Counted from the stretch's first letter, positions 21,980 through 38,720 are shown. The stretch: DNA of 64,000 nt from Sciurus carolinensis (GCF_902686445.1 NC_062216.1:6469084-6533083), one strand, 5' to 3'. Made by a program: numbers and translations. Notes: generated by a model not told the origin, from the letters alone.

Positions 21980-22714
21980 AAGCAGATGAAGAAGAGTGCC
22001 AACACAGTTGGGTGTCTATAATAGTTAACATCTCTGATGTGTGGATGAGGAATTTTAAAGGCACTGGCCATGAGATTTTCATTGCTTATGTAGTTTGTGT
22101 TTTATAGTAGGTTCTAGAAATGGAAATGCCAACCTCTCTATGCAAGATCAATTTCACTCTAATGTGGCAAATTCTATTTTGACTTGCTTTTGGCAAGCGT
22201 GAGAGAGACCAATGCTTGGACTCATCACCTGGCACTTGGTGGAATCAGCACACGGGCAGTGATGGTAGAGGGCTGAGTCTTTGCTCTAATATGACAAAGT
22301 TACTTGCCCTTTCTTGAACAGCTTGTTTCACTTAAAAAGATGTCCTCCAGTTCCACCCATGTGGTTGTAAGAATAATGATTTGTGTAATTCAAAACAGGT
22401 GGAACAGGGGCTTTGGATGCTCTCCACAATGAAATGTTATCTTTGAAATTGTACATTTACTCAATGTATACAAGTATGGAAATATCAGCTTGTCCTCTGC
22501 AGGTGTACACAATTATTATGTCAATTAATAGGAAGAAAAGCAAAGATAGAGCTGGTTTATAACTGCACTTCTCTTTATTTTTATTCAATTTACTTCACTT
22601 CACACTTCAGCACATTTAAAACTTCAAATGCCATTGACACAAATGTGGATGGTACTCCATAGGTTGATCGACTCATTAATTTCCAGATACAATGTGATTT
22701 TAGACTCATATATC

Positions 22715-22960
22715 TTTTTAAATTCTTATTTGTTCTAATTAGTCATACATGATAATAGAAGGCATTTATGCATTTTTAATATCATATGTAAATGGAGTAC
22801 AACTCTCATTTTTCTGATTGTACATATTGTAGAATCACATTGTCATGCAGTCATATATATACATAAGGTAATATTGTCTATTACATTCTACTACCTTTCT
22901 TACCTTCATGCCTCTTCCCCCTGTTTCACTCCCCTCTACCTAACCTAAAGAAACTCTCTG
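22715..22960 (-). mobile_element. L1 3' UTR fragment
   Basis: In reverse orientation it shows the same motif order as the 3' end of the L1 at 28.2 kb: 'tagtcatacatgataata', 'gtaaatggagtacaact', 'ggtaatattgtctatt', then 'cttcccc'. It is a short, 5'-truncated copy. Confidence 0.55.
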
Positions 22961-24379
22961 AAAAAGAGAATCATGTGAAATAATTTCCATCCTTATTTTC
23001 CATATGCAATAGATTTTGAGGCTGGTGATACTCAGGAAAGAGGAAGAAAAAACTATCAATTATATCTCCTTACAGTGAACCCACCAGGAATTTCTGATAT
23101 AACATTTTACAAATTTTGGCACAAAATCAAAATTTGTTTTCTTGTTCAAAGGACATGGGGTAAATATTATTAAAGGTAACAAATTGCAAACCCAACTCTG
23201 TTTCATTGTGTTGCTCAGATTATAACTGTGTTTTTCTATATGTAGTTATTCTTGATCTGAGTAACAAAAGTACACCAGTAACTTATTAATATGAATTCAA
23301 CCATTCATCTTCCTCCATGTATTGGAACACCAGGTTAAATGGAGAGATGAGAGAATATTGATCTAAAGAGTGTTATCCTTGGAAATACATTTTTTAACAT
23401 TTTTTTTTTCCTTTTTCTAAAAAGTCCCTCCAAAAACGATGGACCAAAAGGAGCCAATGTGAATAAAGCTCAAAAAAGCTCATGAGGAATATGGGAGGGG
23501 TGGGATCAGGTCTGAAAGCACACAGAACAAAGGAAACCATTTCTAGATCCTGGAGCTATTCAATCTTCCTTTCCTGCCAACTACTCTGCTGGGTTTACAG
23601 CTGAGAGTTGAGGTTATAGACTACTACATGCTTTTTAAGACAGGGTTTGTAATAACCTCATTGCATTTAAGAAATATCACTGATTAAGGAGTTTCTGAAC
23701 AATCTTCTTTCATATGGCTTATTTTCTGTGAACTTGTGTATGTCAGGAGAGGAGTAAAATTACTTAAAAATTATTATTACTGATTAAAGTAAGAATCCTC
23801 ATCAATTTGTGGATCCACAGTTTTGGATTATACAAGTACACTTGAAGGCTGCTTCACACTTTTTTCATAGCTTTATTGAGTTAAAGCTGAAGAACAATAA
23901 AATGCACAATTTGAGGCATGCAGTTTGATCATATTTGGCATGTATGTAACCAATACAATCTTATCTTTCAAATATTTAAAAAAGTAATGAAGAGAATTTT
24001 TTTATTAAGCATTTCCATTACCATTTTGAAAAATATGAAATCATGCATACTCTTTCCTGCATGATTTATTACATTAGAACCTCATCCCCATATGTCAAAT
24101 ACTTCAAACTTAAATGGCACACAGATATATATCTCAAAGGTCAAGAAAGAAAGCACAAGAAAATTAAATACATAATACTTCAAACTAAGTGATGACAAAA
24201 GCTTAAAATATCAGAATGTCTGGGATGATATAGCACTCAGATGAACATTTATAACTTAAAGTACATGTGTCAAAGGAATCTAACAATTTAACAGTTTAAC
24301 AATCAAATTCTGTGCAAATTAGGTAGTAGGAAAGAAAAAATTAAGAGTAGGAGCAGAAATATATGGAATAGAAAAGAAA
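22961..24379. other. AT-rich sequence without recognised genes
   Basis: 23.87-24.06 kb ('tagctttattgagttaaagc') may be an ancient L1 3' relic. Nothing else is supported. Confidence 0.4.
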
Positions 24380-24480
24380 TTTTTTTTGGTTGTTTTGTTT
24401 TTTGGTGGTGCTGGGGATCGAACCCAGGGCTTTGTGTTTGCGAGGCGAGCACTCTACCAACTGAGCTATATACCCAGCCC
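24380..24480 (-). repeat. ID-type SINE
   Basis: A poly(T) stretch (the A tail on the minus strand) is followed by 'ggtggtgctggggatcgaac', 'ccagggctttgtg', 'aggcgagcactctaccaact' and 'atacccagccc'. It is a well preserved sciurid ID head, downstream of the KZNF pseudogene. Confidence 0.85.
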
Positions 24481-24539
24481 AAAATCTTTTAATTATAGAT
24501 TGTAATATTAGGTTACAATATATGCTGTATGAATTCAAG

Positions 24540-27860
<3,321 letters not shown>

Positions 27861-30800
27861 AAATTATTGACAAGCAAGCTTAGAGAGAGCAATTCTTTCA
27901 AATTCCCAAAAGAAGGGTTGAGAGGACAGCACTGAGGCAGAAGAAAACTCAGTGTTCATGGAGACCAAACTGCTTAGGGCACCAACATACTCATTCCCAG
28001 CACCCAATACTCTTACATTTGCAACCCAGAGACATCCAGCATTTAATTCATAGAATTTATAGTAAAGGAATATGACATGATATAGCATCACAAATCATGA
28101 AAACATTTCAATGGCTGGTAATTATAACTTCAGAAAGACAGGTTGTAATAAGATTTTCACTTGAAACATTTTGAGTAAAACTTTTTAAAACTTATTTTTA
28201 TTGTAAACAAATGGGATACATGTTATTTCTATTTGTACATGGAGTAACAGCATACAATTTGTGTAATCATACATTTACATAGGGTAATGATGTTTGATTC
28301 ATTCTGTTATTTTTTCCTCCGCCTTCCCCTCCACCACTCTTTTCCCACTATACAGTCCCTCCTTCCTCCATTCTTGCCACCCTCACAATCCCCGTTATGT
28401 GTCATCATCCGCTCTCAGTGAAATCACTTGCACTTTGGATTTTTGAGATAGGCTTATCTCACTTAGCATGATATTCTCCAATTTCATCCATTTGCCTGCA
28501 AATGCCATGATTTTATTATTCTTTATAGCTGAGTAATATTCCATTGTAAATATATATATACCATAGTTTCTTTATCCATTCATCAACTGAAGGACAAGTA
28601 GTTAGGCTCCACAATCTGGCTATTGTGAATTGAGCAGCTATGCACATTGCTGTGGCTGTATCTCTGTAGTACGCTGATTTTAAGTCCTTGGGTATAGGCA
28701 GAGGAGTAGGATAGCTGGGTCAAATGGTGGGTCCATTCCAAGATTTCTAACGAATCTCCACACTGCTTTCCAGAGTGTCTGCACTAATTTGCAGCCTCAC
28801 CAGAAATGTATGAGTGTACCTTTTCCCCACATCCTCTCCAACACCTATTGTTGCTTGTATTCTTGATAATCCCCATTTTGATTGGTGAGATGGAATCTTA
28901 GGGTAGTTTTGGTTTGCATTTCTCTTATTACTAGAGATGTTGAACATTTTTTCATATGTTTGTGATTCATAGTATATCTTCTTCTGTGAAGTGTCTGTTC
29001 ATATCCTGAGCCCATTTGTTGATTGGGTTATTTGTATTCTTGGTGTAGAGTTTTTTGAGTTCTTTATATATGCTGGAAATTAGTGTTCTATCTGAAGAAT
29101 GAGTGGCAAAGATATTCTCCCACTCTGTAGGCTCTCTCTTCACATTACTGATAGTTTTCTTTGCTGAGACAAAGGTCTTTAGTTTGAATCTATCCCAGTT
29201 GTTGATTCTTGCTTTTATATCTTGTGCTATGGGAGTCTTGTTAAGGAAGTCTGATCCTAAGCCAGGAAGTTGATGATTTGGACATACATTTTCTTCTATA
29301 AGTTCATGGTCTCTGGTCTGATTTCAAGGTCCTTGATCCATTTTGAGTTGATTTTTGTGCAGGGTGAGAGATAGGGGTTTAGATTCATTCTGTTGCATAT
29401 GGATTTCCAGTTTTCCCAGCACCATTTGTTGAAGAGGTTATCTATTCTCTATTTTATATTTTTGGCATCTTTGTATTAGATAATTTTATTTATTTGGGTT
29501 TCACTATGTGTCCTCTGTGCTGTACCATTGATCTACCTGTCTATTTTGGTGTCAAAACCATGCCTTATTTGTTACTATTGCTTTGTAGTATAGTTGAAGT
29601 TCTGGTATTGTGATACCCCTGATTCATTCTTCCTGCTAAGGATTGTCTTAGCTATTCTGGGTTTCTTATTCTTACAGATGAATTTCATGATTGCTTGCTC
29701 TATTTCTGTAAGGTACGTCATTAGGATTTTAATTGAAATTGCATTGAATCTGTATAGCACTTTTGGTAGTATGGCCATTTTGACAATATTAATTCTGCCT
29801 ATCCAGGAACATGGGAGATCTTTCCATCTTCTAAGGTCTTCCTCAATTTCTTTCTTCAATGTTTTGTAGTTTTCATTGTAGAGATCTTTTACCTCTTTCA
29901 TTAGATTGATTCCCAAGTATTTTATTTTTTTGAGGCTATTGCAAATGGAGTTGTTTTCCTCATTTCCCTTTCAGCTGTTTCATTGCTTGCATATTAATGA
30001 CTTTAGATGTATGCATGTTGATTTTATAGCCTGCTATTTTGCTGAATTCATTGATGAGGTCTAGAAGTTTTCTGGAGGAGTTTTTGGATCCTCTAAATAT
30101 AGAATCATGTCATCTGCAAATAGTGACATCTTAAGTTCTTCTTCTCCTATTCATATCCCTTTAATTTCTTTAGTCTGCTTAATTGCTCTGGCTAGTGTTT
30201 TGAGGACAATGTTGAATAGAAGTGGTGAAAGAGGACATCCCTGTCTTGTTCCCATTTTTAAACGGAATGGTTTCAGTTTTTCTCCATTAAGAATGATGTT
30301 GACCATGGGCTTAGCATAAATAGCCTTAAAATGTTGAGGTCTGTTCCTACTCTCCCTATTTTTTCTAGTGTTTTTTTTGCAGGAAGGGGTGTTGTATTTT
30401 GTTGAATGCTTTTTCTGCGTTAATTGAAATAACCATATGATTCTTATCCTTAAGTCTATTGACATGATGGATTATGTTTATTGATTTACGGATGTTAATC
30501 CATCCTTGCATTCCAGAGCTGAACCCCACTTGATCATGGTGCACAGTTTTCTAAATATGTTTTTGGATACGGTTTGCCAATATTATGTTAAGTATATTTG
30601 CATGTATGTTCATCAAGAATATTGGTCTAATATTTTCTTTCCTTGATGTGTGTTTGCCTGGTTTGTGTATGAGGGTGATATTAGCTTCATAGAATGAGTT
30701 TGGTAGGGTACTCTCCTTTTATATTTCCTGGAATACTTTGAGAAGTATTGGAATGAGTTCTTCTTTGAAGGTCTTGTAGAACTCAGCTGAGAATCTATGT

Positions 30801-32510
30801 TGTCCTGGGCTTTTCTTGGATGGTAGATTTTTAATGGCTTCTTCTATTTCATTGCTTGATATTGATTTTTTAAATTGTGTATGTCCTCCTGGTTCAGTTT
30901 GGGAGGAGGAGCATATGTCTCTAGAAATTTATCAATGTCTTTGGTAGTTTCTATTTTTTTGGAATACAGATTTTCAAAGTAGCTTCTCATTATGTTCTGT
31001 ATCTCAGTGGTGTCTGTCATATATTTCCTATTTCATCACGAATTTTAGTAATTTGAGTTTTCTCTCTCCTTCTCTTTGTTAGTGTGGCTAAGGGTTTGTC
31101 TATTTTGTTTACTTTCTCAAGGAATCAACTTTTTGTTTTGTCAATATTTTGAATTATTTCTTTTGTTTCAATTTCATTGATTTCTGCTCTGATTTTAATT
31201 ATTTCCTGTCTTCTACTACTTTTGCTGTTTTTCTTTTCTTCTTTTTCTAGGGCTTTGAGCTGTGATGTTAGGTCATTTAGTTGTTCACTTTTCATTCCTT
31301 TCTGGAATGCATGCCATGCAATGAATTTTCCTCTTAGTACCACTTTCATAGTGTCCCAGAGATTTTGATATGTTGCATTTTCATTCTCACTGATCTCTAA
31401 AATTTTTTTTATCTCCTCCCTGATGTTTTTTGTTATCCATGTTTCATTTAATAGCATATTATTTAGTCTCCAGGTGTTGGAGTAATTTCTGTTTTTTATT
31501 TTGTCATTGATTAATACTCTCATTTCATTATGATCTGATAGAACACAAGGCAGTATCTCTATTTTTTTGCATTTCCTAAGGGTTGCTTTGTGGCATAACA
31601 TATGGTCTATTTTTGAGAAGGTTCCATGTGCTACTGAGAAGAAAGTGAATCCACCTGTTGATGGATGGAGTATTCTATATATGTCTATTAAGTCTAGGTT
31701 ATTGATTGTGTCTTGAGTTCTATGGTTTCTTTGGATGGTTTTTGTTTGAAAGATTTATCTAGTGGTGACAGCGGTACATTAAAGTCACCCAGAATTATGG
31801 TGTTGTGGTCTATGTGATTCCTGAAATTGAGAAGGATTTGTTTGATATACAAGGATGCACCATTTTGGGGGGCATAAATATATACTATCATTATGTCTTC
31901 CTGATTTATGGTTCCCTTAAGCAGTATGAAATGTTCTTCTTTATCCCTTCTGACTAATTTTGGCTTGAAGTCCACTTTATCTGATGTAAGGATGGAAATC
32001 CCTGCTTTTTTACTGAGTCTATGTGTGTGGTAGGTTTTTTCCCATCCTTTCACCTTTAGTCTGTGGATGTCTTTTTCTATGAGATGAGTCTCTTGCAGGC
32101 AGCATATTGTTGTGTCTTTCTTTTTAATCCATTCTGCCAGTCTATGTCTTTTGATTGATGAGTTTACGCCATTCACGTTCAGGGGTATTATTGAGATATG
32201 ATTTGTATTCCCAGTCATTTGGCTTATTTTTGGTTTTGAATTTGGCTTTGTTTCTCCTTTGAGTGTTTTTTCTCTAAGGTATTTCCTCCCTTTGCTGATC
32301 TCCATTGTTGTTTTTCATTTCCTCCTCATGGAATATTTTGTTGAGAACATTCTGTAGTGCAGGCTTTCTATTTGTAAATTCTTTTAACTTTTGTTTATCA
32401 TGGAAGGTTTTTATTTCATCTTCAAATCTGATGGTTAGTTTTGCTGGGTATAGGATTCTTGGTTGGCAACCATGTTCTTTCAGAGATTGAAATATGTTGT
32501 TCCAGGTCTT

Positions 32511-33131
32511 TCAAGCTTTCAGAGTCTGGGTTGAGAAGTCGGCTGCTATCCATATTGGTCTCTCCCTATATGTAATCTGAAGCTTTTCTCTTGCGGCCTT
32601 CAAAATCCTATCTTTATTTTGAATGTTAGTCATTTTCATTATAATGTGCCTTTGTGTGGACCTGTTGTGATTTTGTGCATTTCGTGTTCTGTAAGCCTCT
32701 TGTGTTTGCTTTTCCATGTCATACTTCAAGTTTGGGAAATATTCTGATATTATTTCATTGAATAGGTTGTTCATTCATTTGGTTTGTAGCTCTGTGCCTT
32801 CCTTGATCCCAATAATTCTTAAATTTGTTTTTTTCATGACGTCCCATAGTTCTTGGAGATTCTGTTCATGATTTCTTACCATCTTCTCTGTTTGGGCAAC
32901 TTTACATTCAAGATTAAATATTTTGTCTTCATTGTCTGAGGTTCTGTCTTCCAAGTGGTCTAGTCTTTTGGTGATGCTTTCCATTGAGTTTTTAATTTGG
33001 TTTATTATTTCCTTCATTTCAAGGATTTCGGTTTGATTTTTTTTGAGAATCTTTATCTCCTTGTTGAAATGACCTTTTACTTCCTGCACTTGCTCTTTCA
33101 GCTTATTGGTATTATCACTCATTGCCTGCAT
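32511..33131 (-). pseudogene. L1 ORF1p, single in-frame stop
   Basis: ORF1p is the trimeric RNA-binding chaperone of L1. The first part (33131-32775) is a coiled coil ending 'GIKEGTELQTK'. A TGA then interrupts, and the same frame continues with MNNLFNE to 32511 through the RNA-recognition and C-terminal domains (ERPIWIAADFSTQTLKA). The upstream end of the ORF was separated by the ERV insertion at 33143/33144. Confidence 0.8.
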
Positions 33132-33143
33132 TTGCTCTCTTAT

Positions 33144-33685
33144 TTATGCCGCCATTTACCGGTGATGAGTTCTGCTCCTTCTAATGTTGAAGATTGAACA
33201 CTAGAGAAGCACGCCAAGGCAAGCATATTAAGCAGGTTTTATTTAAAGGTAATAATACAGACTTCTCCCGGAAGGAAGAAGGGGGCCATGGCTGATGTTC
33301 TAAAGTCCCCAGAAGTATGTTCACCCTATATCTTTTACAGGTTAAAGTCTCTTTTGTTCTCCAGTTTTTTCCACCCCTATTTCTCCTTCCTGCCTACGTG
33401 ACTAGGCCTGGTTTTGCATTAACTGAGAAACCATGGGCAGCGGGAGGGCCAGGGTGATTCAGGTGGATAAGAGCCCAGGGGACACCAATTAGCAGCCCCT
33501 TGTTTGCAGTCCTTGATAAAGGCAGGTAAATTTGGTAATCAATGGCCTCTAGAGATTCTTGACATTTTATTCTTCCAGGAGCAGAGTCCAACTTCCAGAG
33601 GCAGATGGCTTTATGGCCTCCATTTCCTCGATTTGATCCAATCCTGTCTTTCTACACTAACTACCTGTTCTTAATTCTGGCTTCA
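33144..33685 (-). repeat. 3' LTR of the class I ERV
   Basis: On the minus strand it starts TGAAGCCAGAATTAAG right after a polypurine tract and contains AATAAA (tttatt at 33239-33244 on +). It aligns end to end with 45148-45689. I count roughly 30-40 differences by eye over 542 bp. Confidence 0.88.
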
Positions 33686-33702
33686 TCCCTCCCCTTTTGC
33701 TT
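33686..33702 (-). other. Polypurine tract of the class I ERV
   Basis: The minus strand reads AAAGCAAAAGGGGAGGGA immediately before the LTR's TGAAG, the canonical position and composition. Confidence 0.85.
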
Positions 33703-35873
33703 TAGGAACTCCTAACTGCTGTAAGAAAAAGAAAGGGGGCACCAATCATTCTGGCTGCTTCGAAGCTGAAAGGGAGCAGCAAGGGGCAAGCAGATTGGAG
33801 TTCCTTTTTTTAAAAATCGGGTCAATTGAGGGGTCCAAGGTAGAAGTCTGGTTGGGGAAGAGCAGGCTGTAAGGTATCTGGGGATGGGTGTTTCTATGAG
33901 AGAAGAATAAAAAGACATGAGTACTGAAATGAGATTGATACAATATAAATGTTGCAGAATCTGGAACATGACAATGAATATCATAAAGATGACAGAAGTC
34001 AATAATTCCTCACCAGGGGGTGCAAGAACTGAGAAGTTGTTCCCATAACAAGGCCTAGCAAAGGCTGGAGGGGACAAGGCCTTTATTTGGGGACTTTAAC
34101 ATTGTCCAGGTTATCAGGAATGTAAGCACAATATTTAACTCTTAATGTAATTGATGTCCCCAGAAAATATAGTTAAGCTACTTAATGTCATCTTATTTTT
34201 GTACAATATCCCTTTATTGGTATAGCCTGTGTTAAGTAGAGATCTCTATATTTCTGTTACTTAGGGTTAGGCAATCATACTAGCAAACATAGATTAAGCC
34301 TACCTGTGACTGTAGGCCTTAAACTGACTAAAATCTTCTGACTCTGGCATTTTCCCTTGATAATTATCAGGCATATTTGCCTACGAATCTTTCTTTTGTA
34401 GCTTCCACTCCTTATTTTAGTGGGCTAACACAAGTGTACATCTTAAGTTACTTTTAAGTATTATTTCTTTTAAATGCCCAAGATTGGCTATGTTTTGGTT
34501 TTAACTGTTTTGCTGGGTGTCCAAGATCAAGATCGTCAAATTGACCTGGTTGTTAAAGAGTCAGCAGACTTTCCACAGGGGTCACTCATAGAGAACTTAA
34601 GAGCAGCTTCTTAGCTACACCCATGCCATTGGTTAGGCCAGGTCTCCTTGATGAGGTGGCTTCCTTTGGAAGCATTAAGGGATGTCTCCCTTTTTCCATG
34701 ATGCTCCTCTGCAGCAGATGCACTGAGTGATTTTTCATCCTATAGTCTCAACGATCTCCTTGATCAGGAGGTTGTGTGACCCAGAGTTGCAAAGCTCCTT
34801 AGAGAAGTTCTCTTGTTCATGGGTTCAGGCTGACTGAGGGCAAAAGATCCAACTACTGGTCTATCTTGCATTCTGTATTTAATTCTAATTTCTAAGTTTG
34901 ATCTTAATCATCCAGCAAGCCAGTCTCACCAGTCATAAAGTAAGAGTACTGGGTTTTAACTTTAATGTCCATAACTTTACAGTTATTTACCCTTTTATCT
35001 AGCTGGAGTCTGTAATAGTACTGGAAATAGCTACTATCTGTTCTATAGGTGATGGCTTATTATCACAAGTTACCTAGGTTGTGTGTTCTTGAAGAAGCTA
35101 CTTCTGCAAAATATTAACAGGTAACAGTTTTACAAAATGAAATTAGCAAGAGTAAAAATATATTCAGTTTGTATAATAGCTATCTTGAATTTTGACTGAG
35201 AACCACATTATATCCCCTATTTGAGATCACAGTACTTTTACAACAGGAACCAACCTTTTGACTGTAACTTTAAATAAGCTTAAGTCTGACTTATTTTGGA
35301 GTCACTCTAACATGCAGTAAGGTGGGAGGCAGAGCCTTATCTCAGGTAAGGCATGACTATTTACAAATCTTAAGTGTTCTAATTTTGATATTGATCTTTG
35401 CTTCTTTCTTAAATGTCATTAAGTAGTTTACATATACTGTTTCCTGAGTCTATATAAACTTTATAATTAACTTTAGATACAATTTAACATTGTATCTAAA
35501 ACATGAATCAAAGAAAGGCTGAGAGCTTTTAACTTTCCTTTTGTGTGATAAAGTGGCAAAATGTTTTCATGTCTCACAAAATTAACCTTTAAACAAGTCA
35601 GGCTCTAACTTTTATAAATACATTTATATTTGAAATTCTTTATCTCGGTGTAAAAAATAACAAATTTTACATGTACCCCATTGATAACAGGTCCTATAAT
35701 AGAACATTAAATGATAGAAATAAATCCTCAATAAAATTACTCTTTATAAGTTTAAAATTACCATTACAGACAAGTTTAATCTGGAGAATAGCAGAGCTTG
35801 ATAAATTCCCTGCTTTAAAAACTTGTATACCTGAAAAATATGAACACATTTAATATTCAACTGGTGACCATTT
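33703..35873 (-). mobile_element. Class I ERV 3' internal region, mostly AT-rich and non-coding
   Basis: Near the LTR there is a 121-codon open frame (34077-33712) with a hydrophobic middle. Its location suggests an env tail, but I see no diagnostic TM motif. The rest is AT-rich with dense stops. The block 34.1-34.6 kb also occurs in the plus-strand copy at 5.38-5.82 kb and 9.19-9.63 kb, which confirms it belongs to the ERV family. Confidence 0.6.
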
Positions 35874-35879
35874 CACAAT
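35874..35879. repeat. Target-site duplication of the class II ERV, left
   Basis: CACAAT directly precedes the LTR and recurs directly after the other LTR at 41060-41065. Six base pairs is the size made by betaretroviral integrases. Confidence 0.92.
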
Positions 35880-36335
35880 TGTCCCAACCCGCGGGACATC
35901 AACTCAGATCGGCAAACCTAAGAGAGAAGGAATGAAGAGAGAAGAGACACGGGGAGTGACAGCAAGACAGGAATTCTGATCAAGCTGCAAATTTTTATTT
36001 TTCTCACAGGTATATATGCTGAGGGAATGAGGGGTATGATGAGACACAGGCTGGTTGGCTGTGTTTTTCTTTTGGGCTCCTGATAAGGTGCAAGTTTGCG
36101 CTGGCGGGAAGGTGAAATCCCGGAAGAGAAGAGGGGGCGGTGCCATAGGCAGAACTATCAGCCGGGAGTGGGGAGGGGCGCGCTCTGGGAATCCATCAGC
36201 CATCAGTTGCAGGGTGCCTGAGTCAGCTGCAGGGTGTTTGTGCAGGGGAGGCAACCGCAAAATGCTCCCTGGGCTGCTGCTTATCGTAAAGGTCAGAACG
36301 TTCTCAGAATGAGAACTTCTTCTTGGTCCCTGACA
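35880..36335 (-). repeat. 3' LTR of the class II ERV
   Basis: A 456-bp LTR with TG...CA ends. On the minus strand it starts TGTCAGGGACCAAGAAGAAG, with AATAAA-like sequence near 35993 (tttatt on +). It aligns with 40605-41059 with about 26 differences by eye (5-6%). Confidence 0.93.
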
Positions 36336-36348
36336 TTTCCCCCTTTCT
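36336..36348 (-). other. Polypurine tract of the class II ERV
   Basis: The minus strand reads AAGAAAGGGGGAAA up to the LTR start TGTCAGG. It confirms minus orientation. Confidence 0.88.
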
Positions 36349-36639
36349 TATATAAAATTATTGACCATATTCTGATAGCCATATTTTAAGGGGGTGATAG
36401 AGGCTATGTGGCGAGGCGGGGGCATGGCCTGCCCGAACAGGTACAGAGCTGGAATGACAATCCCTCGGGAACTGCGCCTGTCTTACGTGTCACTGACAGA
36501 GCAACATCCTTACCTGTCATTGGATAATGAGGCTCTAGCCCTCATTTCCTGTCTTAGGTTGGTATGAGCTCTCACAAATCTTACCCGTCATTGGCTGTCC
36601 AGTTCAGCTCACAGGGGTGATGGTCTTTTAAGATCACCA

Positions 36640-37088
36640 TCGCCATCCATCATCTCCAGTCGATGGTAATGAACCTGAATAGGTTTCACCAGTATAGCCT
36701 CAATATGAGCTCTAAGAAAAGCCATGATCTTATTGAATATCAAAGGACCTATAGATATGATAAGCAGCACGCAAAGGAGGGGACCTAGAAAGGGAAGGAG
36801 TTAGGGAAGGAGTCCACTGAATCCAGTCCATAGTGGATCATCAGCCAGTGCTTGTCGGCATTTTTCTAAGTCTTCCTGCAGCTATTTGATCTTGTCCTTA
36901 ACAATCCCTGACTTGTTGGCATAGAAACAGCATTTTTCCTGCAAAGTGAAACAAATACCTCCCTGTTTGGCAGTTAGAAGGTCTAAACTTCTCCTATTTT
37001 GTAGGACCACATCTGCTAAGGAATCCACCTGAACTTGAAGATCTTGTATGGTGCTTGAGAGTATCTGTACATCAGAAATCAATTGTCT
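36640..37088 (-). pseudogene. ERV env TM remnant of gammaretroviral type
   Basis: The minus strand encodes the coiled-coil and disulfide-loop part of a transmembrane subunit: a heptad stretch, a [19 protein letters not shown] conserved segment and a C-X6-CC motif (CFTLQEKCC), then a stop near 36880, then a hydrophobic membrane anchor and short tail ending around 36640. C-X6-CC marks gammaretrovirus-type envelopes; known type D retroviruses pair such an envelope with betaretroviral gag-pol. SU and the fusion peptide are absent because the reading passes straight from RT sequence into TM near 37088. It is not a functional envelope. Confidence 0.82.
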
Positions 37089-38260
37089 GGATATGATAGA
37101 AGCTACCTGAGCAGGATAGACAGCAATAACTTTAGAGAATGTGGCGGGCAAATGAACCCAAAGCAAGAGGCAACCTTTATTTTTAAAATGTGGATCCTGC
37201 TGCCAGAATAGTCCCATGGGTGTATGAGGGGTGTGTAATATAACCAAAACCAAAGGAAGGTTATAAGATATTTGTGTAACAAATTGTTGAGCAATGGCTT
37301 CTGTGACTTGAATTAATGCTTGCTGCACCTCGGGAGTAAGCTCTCGAGGAGAAGAGGGGTCAGAATCTCCCCTTAAAATATCATTAAGAGGCAAAAGCAC
37401 ATAGGTAGGTAGTTTAAGATATGGTCTTAGTCATTGGATATCCCCTAGTAATTTTTGGAAATCGTTAAGGGTGTGGAGATGGTCCACACGCAATTGTATA
37501 TTAGGGATTTGAATTTGATTAGTTTGAAGTTTGAGGCCCAAGTAGGTGTAGGGGTCCTGTGTCTGAACCTTATCAGGTTCTATCTGAAGTCCCAAGGCAG
37601 TGAGGGCCTTATAGATATCCAAATGACAATTGTTAAGATCATAGGTATTAGGTGCAGTGATTAACAAATCATCCATATAATGTAATATATAAACTTGTGG
37701 CCACCGCTCTCTCACAGGGTCTACTGCTTGAGCAACATATTTCTGGCAAAGACTAGGGCTGTTAGCCATACCCTGGGGAAGGACTTTCCATTGAAATCTT
37801 TGCATAGGGCCCTGAAAATTGATGCGGGGGAGGCTGAAAGCAAAATAGGGTCTGTCCTCAGGATGTAAAAGAATAGTAAAAAAGCAAACTTTTAAGTCGA
37901 TGACCATTTTATAATAGTCCCTAGGAATAGCTACCGGTGTAGGGATGCCTGGCTGTAGTGCCCCCATCAGGTGCATAACCTTACTGATAGTGCACAAATC
38001 CTGTAAAAGGTGCCATTTGCCTGATTTCTTCTTAATAACAAAAATAGGAGTGTTCCAGGGTGAGGTTGAGGGTTCCACATGGCCGGCTGTCAACTGTTCC
38101 TGTACTAACATGGAGGCAGCCTCTAATTTTTCTTGGGTAAGGGGCCACTGATCCACCCACACAGGAGTTTGAGTTTCCCAAATAATTTTGTCTGCATGGG
38201 GTACAGGAGGGTCAGGGACCGACACTGAAAATCCAAATACCAAAGTCCAAATTTGTCTGT
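37088..38260 (-). pseudogene. ERV pol: reverse transcriptase, truncated in the connection region
   Basis: The fingers and palm are open from 38243 to 37431, with 'STSPWNTPIFVIKKKSGKWH', 'LLHPEDRPYFAFSLP', 'LPQGMANSPSLCQKYV' and the catalytic YMDD (37677-37688). A stop or frame change near 37431-37400 precedes the thumb/connection part, which continues to about 37088. RNase H and integrase are missing, removed by the deletion that joins RT to env TM. The sequence style is betaretroviral. It once made viral DNA from RNA in the cytoplasm. Confidence 0.88.
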
Positions 38261-38379
38261 TTTTTGTATGGGCTGTACAGGCTCAACCTGTCCTTGTCCT
38301 AGCCTCCCAAGGCTTGTACCAGGGATAAAGCCCATACAAAGCATTTGATGAGTGACTAAAGAGTCGGGACTAGCAAGAA

Positions 38380-38720
38380 TAACTTTCATTTGACTTAGAA
38401 TGTCTCGTCCCCAAAGTTTGACAGGGAGATCAGGAACTACAAAGGGGGTAACAGTTCCTTTATATCCTGTGTTATCTTTTGTGTCAGTCCAATTGAACGC
38501 CCTGGAGCTAACTAAGGGTTTTTTGGATTGCCCTATTCCTTTAAGGTCAGTTAGTGATGAGGTGAGGGGCCATTCTGATGACCAATATTTTTGAGACATA
38601 ACTGTGGCATCCACACCAGTATCTAGGAATTCCCTTGGAATTTCTTTCCTTCAATAAATAAGGTAAGAGTGGGTCTTTTGTGGGAGATAGTTTGGACCCA
38701 ATACACATCAGAGGAACCTA
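38380..38720 (-). pseudogene. ERV protease remnant
   Basis: On the minus strand the aspartic-protease active site LDTGVDATV lies near 38605-38630, and the C-terminal 'LWGRDILSQM' (G-R-D/N motif) near 38395-38425. An open frame runs from 38614 to 38123, passing toward the pol start. The N-terminal part is frameshifted relative to the dUTPase region upstream. Confidence 0.75.

Noticed and set aside
21787..22107. Frame including a Val-Cys run
   Set aside because: It comes from the TG microsatellite and has no family signature.
27864..28091. 75-codon open frame on -, also open in the right-arm copy (52802-53029), just upstream of the KRAB exon
   Set aside because: The two copies come from a fairly recent duplication, so shared openness is not evidence of selection. 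It ends at the splice acceptor of the KRAB exon and has no recognisable domain.
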